From positions 248,001 through 312,000 of the forward strand of contig JAWZYV010012527.1 in assembly GCA_038373885.1 (NCBI GenBank): 64,000 nt of DNA, given 5' to 3'. The translations under genes and the position numbers were made by a program. This DNA comes from Cheiracanthium punctorium (taxonomy: Eukaryota; Arthropoda; Arachnida; Araneae; Cheiracanthiidae). The first letter of the stretch is position 1; each line of letters starts with the position of its first letter. Of the stretch, positions 55,811-64,000 are shown piece by piece. The notes below the pieces were generated by a model, which was given only the letters and a program-made list of their open reading frames with translations, ran no database searches and was not told the DNA's origin.

Positions 55811-56879
55811 CAGGGTGTACCAAAGAGGTGGTAACGGGCTTTCATTCTTTACCTATTAGAGATGAGTCGGCAGTATCAGCTGAAAAAAAAAATGTACAAA
55901 TTGAGGTCGGAACTAAGACTCCATTAAGATAAAATTTCCTCTCGTCCATTTTCATTAAGTGACGCTTTTTGAATTTCTGTACACCCCCTCCCCGCACAAA
56001 AAAAAAAACCAATGAGTAAAATGGGTCCCCTACACTCATGAGGTGACACACAAAATTTGACAATTATATCTTAAAAAGTGTCAGAAATAGGAAGGTCAAT
56101 AGAACGCTGACTGAAACCGGTTTTCCATGGCTCTCGAAGGGGAAAAAAAATCACGTCGAAGGATCATATTTCAGGGGTCTTACAGAAATGACGAGAGAAA
56201 ATCTCTTTTTTTACCCATTCTAGCCATAAACGTTCACGTTCAAAATCATGTAAAGTCCCCGATACTCTTTCTCGAAAGATATCCCTGAGCCGTGTGTAGG
56301 ATGAAGGGCTGAAATTGGGTACATCACCTCACGAGTGTATAGTAGGGTGGAGCGAACTAAACTTTATTCCAAAATTCACACTGCCTGAGTCATTAAAGGG
56401 TGCGAAACTGATAAGAACAAATTGTTTCCAAATTTCAGCTCCAAATAGTGTGATCCTCAGGTTCCACAACTCCAGCGAATCTATTTCTAGCTTATTTTCA
56501 CTAAAATAATAATGTTTAATTAATTATCTGAATAATGAGTCATGTTTTCATTATTAAATTGCTTTATTAATACGTTATTATCCCATGTCAGTGATCGAAA
56601 TCGTAGATTTAGAAGCAAAAGTCGACTTAGGGTATGATTCAGAAATGGAATATGCCTCAGAAAAGGATGACGATTTTGTTAGTCAGGAAGCCAAATTTCG
56701 GAAAACGACTGACGATGAGACTCCCTCAATCTCCAAGACAGACCCTATGCCCGACCTAGCCGTTGTTCTTGATAGAGCAGGTGTATCGGAGTATTAATTA
56801 TTGAATTATTTAACTGAACGTTATTATTTCAATAGAAATTCATAAAAGACTAAAAAAAGACACTTTTCGGGACACCCTG
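55811..56879. mobile_element. Element with CAGGGTGT inverted ends
   Basis: Left CAGGGTGTACCAAAGAGG follows TATA, and right complement CAGGGTGTCCCGAAAAGTG precedes TATA. An inner half-site pair with CTCATGAGGTGA and CACCTCACGAGTGTAT lies at 56034 and 56322. Decayed relatives lie at 21975-22605 and 30998. A 71-codon frame lies at 56585-56797. The superfamily is not recognised. Confidence 0.65.
56585..56797 (+). CDS. Small acidic reading frame inside the CAGGGTGT element
   Basis: This gives 70 residues starting MSVIEIVDLEAKVDLG. It has a strongly acidic middle (SEMEYASEKDDDF) and ends PDLAVVLDRAGVSEY before a stop. It lies inside an inverted-repeat transposon, not in unique DNA. Composition is less biased than chance frames nearby, and a CAG acceptor-like trinucleotide precedes codon 2, so it might be an exon remnant of a transposon protein. 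No signal peptide, membrane segment or catalytic motif is visible. I do not recognise the family. It may equally be a chance frame, and the short length gives little power to decide. Confidence 0.25.
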   Translation: MSVIEIVDLEAKVDLGYDSEMEYASEKDDDFVSQEAKFRKTTDDETPSISKTDPMPDLAVVLDRAGVSEY

Positions 56880-57606
56880 TATATAATTCGGTTAGACAAC
56901 CCTCCAGTTTCCCCTCTCCCCGTTCACCCTCGAAAATCAGCAATGCTTTAACCATTTCTTGCTCGAGAAAACCAGCAAAGAAGTTAAAAAAAAAAGAGAC
57001 AACCATTACATCTCTACCAACTACATCCACCTCCATGCCGTAGCCTCACGAGAAATCCAGGTCATAAATCTTGAGAGTGTTTACACGAAACCGAGGAGAA
57101 AAAAGAAAGAAAAAACATTAAAATAACGACACAAAAAAGGGCAACATTCCTACTACAGTCATTTGGACACAATTCGTATCCCGCTATCCTATTATCCTTA
57201 GGATTTTCCCGGCCTTAAAATGACATAATTCTTTCTCTTTCTCCGGATTGGATTGGTCGGGATTTTGGGGTAAAGGGGGGGGGAGGGATACTCAATGGCT
57301 CGCCACTGAAAAAATAAATATCGCAGAACAAGTGTCATTCTACACTTCAGACTACTTTTGTAGCACTCCAGGTTTGACTTCGAGATGATCCAACAAGGTG
57401 CCCTATAGATGTTGCGAAGAACTTCACGGGCAGGTGCTGTGATGTAGATCACATATTAAATATTAATTCTCATTCATACTTTCTATACCTTAAATTTAAT
57501 CTATTCAAAATCCTGCATTCTAACTTGATTTCTGTTCTCTTTTTCCCCTTACTTTGGCTTTCAATTTGCTTCGCTTCTTCCCGCATCCAACAGGCTTCTA
57601 ATTGTT
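56880..57606. other. No feature recognised
   Basis: Pyrimidine- and purine-biased stretches occur, with a G run near 57277-57285. No gene or element was recognised. Confidence 0.35.
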
Positions 57607-57739
57607 ACTTTCCGAACATGTACCATGTAAGGAAAGTATTGTCATCATGAAAAAATTCGAATTCGAGATTTTGGTGTATTGACACGTTTTGAGGTCTTCT
57701 GAATTCATTGATGCTATTTTTATGAGATGTATGTATGTA

Positions 57740-57771
<32 letters not shown>

Positions 57772-58281
57772 TTTGTGTGTATGTGAGTGAACACGATAGC
57801 TCCTGAACAGGGCATGCGATTAAGCTCAAATTGGGTATATATGTTATAGACCACCGTCGCAAGACCGGTATTGATTTGGGTGTGTATAGGACTTTCAGTT
57901 TTTCTACAGGGCTACGACAAAGATTTCTTTTACATTATGGCCTATGGAGGAAAATTTTCGAAAGTGCGCTAGCGTTTAAACGATACATTCGATTGAGCTC
58001 AAATTGGGTATACATGTTATAAAACACCATTGTAAGACCGGTATTGATTTTGATGTTTATAGGACTTATAGTTTTTCTACAGGGCTACGACAAAGATTTC
58101 TTTTACATGATGGCCTATATGGGGAGAAATTCTTGAAAGTGCGCTAGCGTTTAAACGGTACATTCGATCGAGCTTCCATTTGGTATATATGTTTGAATGA
58201 TTCATCGATTAAAATTTATTTAAATGCTTGGTGATGATCTTAATCGTAAGTGTTCGGAAAGTCGAGTGGAGTCACTCCAGA
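57607..58281 (-). mobile_element. Helentron-like non-autonomous element, copy 4
   Basis: It closely matches 17211-18053: 3' hairpin ACTTTCCGAACATG..CATGTAAGGAAAGT, GT/TGTA microsatellite (57727-57785), about two and a half tandem units of about 170 bp, and the 5' end ending GAGTGGAGTCACTCCAGA. It has one tandem unit fewer than the 17 kb copy. T-rich flanks lie on both sides. The shared edges define the element limits. Confidence 0.7.
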
Positions 58282-58571
58282 TTTTTTATTTTTCCTGGTA
58301 TGTGAGTTGCCTTTCAGAGCTCAAAATAAAGAAAACTACGGCAGCTCGCAATCGCAACGAATTTTTGATTTCCCGTCTTTTTTGCACCTTGCTGGCATAA
58401 ATTATGTTGGATGCCCTGCATCCCCTTTAAAATGACTTGGCAGCGTTTTCATTACTTTCATTTTATTGGTTTAAATTTTAAGGCTGCTCTGGAATCGACT
58501 CTGTTTCGGCCAAGTTTTTGTTCTCGCTAATATGAAGTTTGGTGTTTTTGTAATGTTTAGTTCACTTCACT
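58282..58571. other. No feature recognised
   Basis: Short unique-looking spacer. Confidence 0.3.
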
Positions 58572-58649
58572 CCCTACTAGCAATTTTGCTCGGACCGTCA
58601 TCGGCTGGCTACGTGGCCGTTGGTAGCCCGAGCAAAATTGCTAGTAGGG
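58572..58649. mobile_element. 78-bp palindromic micro-MITE, copy 2 (inverted)
   Basis: Ends CCCTACTAGCAATTTTGCTC are perfect inverted repeats. The reverse complement matches 7375-7452 at about 72 of 78 positions, with all differences in the centre. Confidence 0.7.
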
Positions 58650-60240
58650 CTGTTATCGCTTGTTAAGAAAGGAAGTGTTTTTAATAATGTTATGTGAGGA
58701 CGGAAAAGTCGTTTTCATTAAACTTGTAATAATCACTTCGGAACCCGCGCTGAATGAATAGTGAACTTTCCGAACATGAGCGGAACCGCACAGCTGGCTG
58801 TGTCAAAGAATGGACTCGAAGTTCTTTAGCACGCGATGCGCGATTCGATCGATCGGCCTGTAGCTAGTAGTTAACACGAGAGATGGCAATGGGTGTACTT
58901 TTCCAGCGTTGGGTACTAAATAAAGTTGTTCTTCAATACAGATGTGAAAATGATAGCGAGTTTAAAAGTTAAAGACGCTCCGAGTGGTATAAACGTTGTG
59001 ATCTTTTTCCTGTTCATATGACCTATGTACATTCAGATGTCGGGTGGTTCATAGGTAAAAAATGTAAAGATGACTGTGACTGCTTGAAATGTGCACTAAA
59101 CGTAACTATACTAATATTTGTATTGGACGTCTGTGTTACATTAATTTAGGCTAAAAATATAATCATCTAAATTAAGAAATAAATAAACATATTTTGTACA
59201 ACTCATTAAGGTAACAGACACAACATGCAATAAAAATACTTATCCCAAACAAATTTGCTTTTTCAGTCAAATAACAAAAATTCAAGATGTATGTTTACAT
59301 TTCTTTTTTGACCATGTGGTAAACAGGTGTTGATATTCTCCAATTTCAATTTTCCTCTTTAAAAAGTTGAAAATAATGTATAGTAACAGACATCTCCGAA
59401 CAGCTATCATTAATGATCAAAAATCTTGTATTTTTCTTAAAACTTTATAAAAGCCTTTTCATAGTGTAAGTTAAACTTTATTACACGATGCTAAAGCATG
59501 TCTGGTCAGAACATATAGTTTTGGGGCATTCATGCTGCATAACACGTTCTATGTTCTATGATTCGGTCAGCTGTATCTCTGTATCATCTCTACTCATTTC
59601 TTTTTTTTAATTAAATAGTGTGGTTTTTATTTAATCTACTGTTTTAGTACTGTAAACTTCCCGATAAAATCCATGATAAAAAAAAAGAAAAATCACTTAA
59701 ATTTTCTTATAACTTGAAAAAAAAAATATTTTACACACGGACAAGCAAATAGCGCCGAATTTTCAAAATGACTCAGTCAGATGCGCTTGTGACTGTAGCG
59801 CCCGCAGATGCTTGCTTGTCTGCAGTGTAACAGTCCAGGCCGTGAAAGGAGTTTTACAGGCAAATGAACATCTTGGTCGTTCAAATCTAGATGCATTATT
59901 GTTTTCAATTTACAAGATATTCTTTCCGGTGTTGCCAGGATCTGTAGCTAGATTCGAAGAATTTTCACTGTACTGGGGAGGATAAGGGGTGGGGAGGGGG
60001 CGAGGATGACATTTTTTATATTCTTTTATTTAACCTACGCAGACATGTAAGTCGTTAATTTTAATGTTAAATATCTTGATAACTATTTCACTCAGAGAAA
60101 GGATTTTTTCAATTTACCTTCTTTAGACAAAGACCCATTTTTTTTTCTAAATAAAAGAGATATTAAAGAAGGGACCGTATAAAAATAAATTTCGTATTTT
60201 AATATGTATATAGCCACTAGTAAAAAAATTTGGCCTATCT
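58650..60240. other. No gene; decayed TTAA-family remnant
   Basis: At 58775-58925 the order CCGCACAGCTGGCTGTGTCA, TTTAGCACGCGATGCGCGA, GATGGCAATGGGTG and TTTCCAGCGTTGGG mirrors the TTAA family core, without ends. The remainder is AT-rich with nothing recognised. Confidence 0.4.
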
Positions 60241-60244
60241 GAAA

Positions 60245-60470
60245 GCCACTCATTATAGGACGAGCAGACCAGGGAATGGCTTAAAAAAACATTCTATCAC
60301 ACCTTGGGTCCGGGTTTGAATCCCGGCTTGAATATGCACGTTACCTTATCCGTCTCTTCATAGGGGGCCACCCACTTTGTACCCCCCCCACCCAATAAAA
60401 AAATCTCCTCAAAACCTTCGGGAAGCATGCCTAATCGGCAAGTGACAATCCATTGAAAAAAAAATTATAC
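60245..60470 (+). mobile_element. tRNA-derived SINE
   Basis: GGTCCGGGTTTGAATCCCGG is a B-box with paired T-stem. An A-box region upstream (CAGGGAATGGCTTAAA) is degenerate. An A run near 60456-60464 forms the tail. No target duplication was identified. Confidence 0.5.
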
Positions 60471-60601
60471 ATATTTATGTGACGAACTTTTCTAATTGAA
60501 AGTATATTTCGATCCCTCGCGGTTTAAAGGGTCTTGTACCCTTTTAAAAGTTAAGTCAAAAAAGTGGCTTCATGCATGGGATCCCGCAGTTACATAAATA
60601 G

Positions 60602-61095
60602 TATTGTAGCCTTATTTGGGATCCATATTATAAAAAGAAAATGAAAATTCTTGAGCGGCTGTAGACTCAGTTTGCACGTTATTTATATTACAAAAGTAAT
60701 CCTATTTACATTCCGAATATTTCTTCATCTTACTTGAGAAGTGTTTTCGGTCTTCCTAGTTTAAGTTATCGTCGTGATCTATTTCGTTTATTATTTTTTT
60801 ATAAAGTTGTCAATAATAAGGTAGACTGTAGTGATATTCTTCAGAGTATTTGTGTCAATGTACCGAACAGGTCTCTTCGTATTAGTCATTTATTAATATG
60901 TATCCAATTATGAAATATAATTGTATTTACTTTTCGTTGTATAAATTTTATAAAATTTATAATAAGTTTTCTTTGGATTTGGAAATTTTTAACATGTCTT
61001 TTAAAGTCTTGCAAAAAATATGTTTCCATAAGTGTTTGAATTTTTTCAGTCATAACTGCTATTTATTTTATTTCTGTATTTTATTTTATTTTTAA
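60602..61095 (+). pseudogene. Non-LTR retrotransposon ORF2, C-terminal fragment
   Basis: This is a remnant of the multifunctional endonuclease/reverse transcriptase that copies LINE RNA into genomic nicks. The frame opening at 60602 gives YCSLIWDPYYKKKMKILERL, the usual W-x-P-x-x-K..LE motif downstream of the polymerase domain, then a TAG at 60662-60664. It continues TQFARYLYYKSN, GLPSLSYRRDLFRLLFFYKV and VDCSDILQSICVNVPNRSLR, matching the Jockey/CR1-type C-terminus (GLPSLExRR..FxYKxxN). Near 60895 a frameshift passes to YNKFSLDLEIFNMSFKVLQK, which looks like the closing segment. Everything upstream, including the catalytic residues, is missing. The exact clade cannot be set by eye. Confidence 0.75.
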
Positions 61096-61199
61096 TTTTA
61101 TCTTATGTAATTTGTCCTTTTATATGCATTACTGTAAATGGATTTTAATCTGTAGTGTGCATTTCTTTTACAAATAAATAAAAATAAATAAATAAATAG
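60604..61199 (+). mobile_element. 5'-truncated LINE with target duplication
   Basis: It holds the 3' end of a non-LTR retrotransposon: the C-terminal piece of the reverse-transcriptase protein, a short AT-rich 3' UTR and an AAATAA-type tail (61170-61199). ATAAATAGTA occurs at 60594-60603 and again at 61192-61201, overlapping the tail, which fits a target-site duplication. 5' truncation is the normal fate of LINE insertions. Confidence 0.7.
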
Positions 61200-62639
61200 T
61201 AAAAAGTAATATGTTTACAAGTAAAAAATTTTGCATATCCATATACAATAGGTGTTTACTTTAATGTCTTCAAAAGTTTTAAAAGTTTATTAGAAGATTT
61301 AATGAACAGATTGAAAGCAACTATTTTCTACATGGGGTTCCCTGATGCGTAGCCTACCACACATAAAAATCATTTTACAAGTTCAGTATTTTTTTTTACA
61401 TATACTCTGATTATGCGTAATTAAATGACCTATTTTTATACCCGACGTTCTATAATTTTCTACAGATGATTAAATGGGTTAATGAGTGAAAAAAATAATT
61501 ATTATTTTTCTGCAGATAGGTACATGACATGGAAATGATACAATAGGTCATTTTAATTATGTATTATCAGAGTATGTAAAAAAAATATGGAGTTTGTGAA
61601 ATGATTTTTATGTGTGTTAGGCTGAGCGCAGCAAACCAAAGTTGCTTGAACAAAAGTTGCTTTCAAATAATGAATAAATAAATCCTTCCTAATTAACTTA
61701 GAAAACATTTATCTGAACAGAAAAGACCATTGTATGTACTGATATGCAAAATTCATTACATATACATATATATGTATTATATACATATATCAGCTTAATG
61801 CTTTTGGTCTCTTCGTCTCCATTTTTGTCTTCATAATTACTTTTTAACAGGGTATGTCTTCAGGATAATTTTTTAACAGGATATCCCCGTGGTTACATAT
61901 TAAGCTTTCTTTGTGCTAAAGTAACTACATTGAAATCCTGTTATTTTGTTTTCATCTTGGTATTAAGTATTCGGTTCGTGGGGCCTGACGAGCATAGCCG
62001 ATGCTTGCTACCCATTGTTTTACTCCATCCAATTCCATTTTATTTTTCATTTTTACCACTGTTTGGATTTCTATTTACTGGATATATCTACGCATGCCTG
62101 CTTTGGATACGATTTTGTGTTCATTGAATATTTGGACTATGAAACTTCTGTAGAATGATTCAATTATTCGTAAGTTTAGCCATTTTACTATTATATATAG
62201 AGAGATAGATAGATAGATAGATAAATAGATTTATATAGTGCAGGAAAAATGAAGGAAAATCTAAAAAATACTTTCTAAAATCAGTATCTTGAAAACGGAT
62301 GATCTGAATGAGAAATCTCACAAAGCTAAAGTTGTAAAGCATCCACTTACGCATTCAGTGAGTTATTTTGGTCACGAGAGTCAATACAAATATGAAATTC
62401 TTCATATTCTGTCTTATCCTCGGCGTAGACTTTTTTTTTCCTTATCCGCAAAATTTATTTTCTAGGTAACAAATAGTCCCTGTTATGCCCATCAATGGTC
62501 ATATCTATTAACTTACACCATTTTGTTAAACTGTTACGTTTGTTGATAATATACGCACATAATGTATTTAGGTACGTATAATAGGCCTAGTGAACACTTC
62601 AACAAATCAAAATGCTTTCGAATGGCAACAAAATAATCA
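61200..62639. other. No gene; GATA microsatellite
   Basis: GATA repeats lie at 62201-62226. An imperfect inverted pair around 61380-61450 and 61510-61620 (GTAATTAAATGACCTATTTT-like and ATAGGTCATTTTAATTATG) suggests a foldback remnant. No credible exon was found. Confidence 0.4.
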
Positions 62640-63096
62640 TTAACCCTTTGAGGCGCAACTCTTTCCCAATGCTGTAAAAAAGGGCAGCCGTTGCCATCGC
62701 TCGACTGAACGACCCGCAAGAGGGCGGACGATCGAAACGTTCATCACGTGCCACAGATCGAGAGACCCCTTTTTTTGACGACAGCTAGCTGTGTGCTGCA
62801 CATCTTGCTCGTAGTTAAGTCGAGCGATGGCAACGGCTGCCCTTTTTTCGGCATTGGGCCATCTATCCAGCTGTTCTCGCATTCTTCCATTTTTCAGCAA
62901 ATGTCAGTGCTGTTTAAAAATAATCGTGACCCTTTTTTGACGGGAAATGACGTGCTCAAAAGTAAAGGATTCTGGTGGAGCTCTGTCACCCGCAACACTT
63001 TTTACAGAAATCCAATCTATTCTTCGTGACTGGTAACAGTCAAAACATCAGAGTTGGGTGTTCCCAGAGCGGGAACACTGCGCGTTAAAGGGTTAA
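62640..63096. mobile_element. TTAA-site foldback element, copy 8
   Basis: TTAA lies at 62640-62643 and 63093-63096. The left end reads CCCTTTGAGGCGCAACTC and the right end reads GGGAACACTGCGCGTTAAAGGG in pieces. It is the best-preserved full-length asymmetric copy, carrying in order the GCAGCCGTTGCCATCG, CGATCGAAACGTTCATC, CACAGATCGAGAGACC, AGCTGTTCTCGCATTC, CAAATGTCAGTGCTG and CTCAAAAGTAAAGGATTC modules. All open frames over it are shadows. Confidence 0.8.
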
Positions 63097-64000
63097 AATG
63101 GATGTAGCATATTGGGAATTTCTCAAGCCCAGGCCTATAATATTTAATGAGGGTCTGTTTTCATCTCTCGTACTACAATGCCAAGAAGTTAAACTAGACA
63201 GCGTCTCCAACCAGAGCATCCCAATTTAAAAAACAACCCCGAATAATCAGGTTAGAAACAAACACCGACACTTCAAAGAGGAAAAAAAAAAAAGCAAAAT
63301 TTGATAGATATCTTTAAAATTCCTGCCGCCTAAACTCTCCACGAAATTTATTTCCACGAGCCCATGTTCGAATTCCGACAGTAACAGCACAAAGAAAAAA
63401 AAAAACCTCTTGTTTCCAGAATACGCACGGAAAAGAACCATTCTCTCTTGTTTTCCCCGACCCCTCTTCAACCTTTTCCGCCCCCCACCCCCCCATCTCC
63501 TCGGAAACAAAATAACGCAAAAGACTTTTGTTCCTGGAGTTTTTATTAAGAAAAATGGGTTCGGAAAAAACCCAAAGTATTTTTTTTTTTTTTTACCTGG
63601 GTCTTCAAATATTTTTCTCTCGTGCATTTTTTTTTTTTTTTTTTTTTTGGACCTATCACTGATATTTATTCATGTGAAAACCACACGAAAATTGATTCTT
63701 GGGCGGTTGCCAGCAGAAAGAAAGAAATAAAACACGAAAAATAAAAATAAAAAAGATCGCGAGTTAAGTGAGCTTTATGTATTGCGGTCGCAGTTTTGCC
63801 CATATTTTAGCGACAAGAGAAAACAAGAGCGCATGAAAAGTGGGGAAAATTGTCTCTCGTGCCGGGGTCATTAATGAAATGTGCTATATATATATATATA
63901 TATATGGATATATATTCGTTCGCTAAGGAAAGGGGGGGGGGTAAGACAAATCAAAAGTGACGGAGCAGCACCGCTTTGCGTTTCCTTTTTAAAACAAATG
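63097..64000. other. No gene; homopolymers and (TA)n
   Basis: Runs of T near 63579-63594 and 63629-63648, C near 63480-63500, (TA)n at 63886-63905 and G near 63932-63941. The 106-126 codon frames here are products of biased composition. Confidence 0.45.

Noticed and set aside
63247..63730. Overlapping frames of 68-126 codons on both strands
   Set aside because: They are produced by long homopurine and homopyrimidine runs (poly-K, poly-F, poly-G) and have no domain.

Overview
The window looks like nuclear DNA of an arthropod, probably a chelicerate or similar, though the taxon is a guess. It is AT-rich with long homopolymer and microsatellite runs. Its recognisable content is typical arthropod mobile DNA: Tc1 and mariner transposases, a Copia-type Gag, a Jockey/CR1-type LINE tail, tRNA-derived SINEs, and hAT and TTAA-site MITEs. 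I could not support any host protein-coding exon, rRNA or functional tRNA gene. It reads as intergenic or deep intronic sequence filled by many generations of transposons.

Layout. 0-5 kb: a (CAA)n-tailed SINE, three copies of an unnamed repeat (one split by a 167-bp hAT MITE, one abutting a 776-bp long-inverted-repeat MITE), then the first copy of a TTAA-site foldback family. 5-16 kb: a foldback element, a 78-bp palindromic micro-MITE, a pogo-like end, further TTAA-family copies, and a decayed Tc1 transposase. 17-22 kb: a hairpin-ended element with internal tandem repeats, SINEs, a 533-bp hAT element, a deleted mariner, and a 703-bp TTAA palindrome. 22-35 kb: SINEs, a nested set of three inverted-repeat elements, GAGACG-rich repeats, and a G-tract tandem array. 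35-43 kb: a pogo-like element carrying a SINE, hAT MITEs, a broken mariner, and more TTAA copies. 43.7-52.2 kb: a Copia gag pseudogene; a second, opposite-strand Copia-like fragment invaded by a 1.97-kb Helentron-like element and by a 2.4-kb Helitron-like element; and an inverted relative of the Helentron-like element. 52-64 kb: SINEs, a hAT element, an element with ACAGGGTGT termini, a second hairpin-ended element, the second micro-MITE, a LINE 3' end with a target duplication, and a last TTAA copy.

How parts interact. Target duplications and sibling copies give insertion order at several sites: MITE into repeat, SINE into pogo-like element, and Helitron-like element into Copia-like sequence. 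Every transposase or polyprotein copy seen is broken, so the non-autonomous families here must have been moved by enzymes encoded elsewhere. The LINE tail and one SINE share the same AAATA-type 3' tail, which suggests a LINE-SINE partnership. I found no convincing new gene system. The most interesting signals are structural transposon families: the hairpin-ended Helentron-like class, the TTAA foldback family, and the 78-bp micro-MITE.
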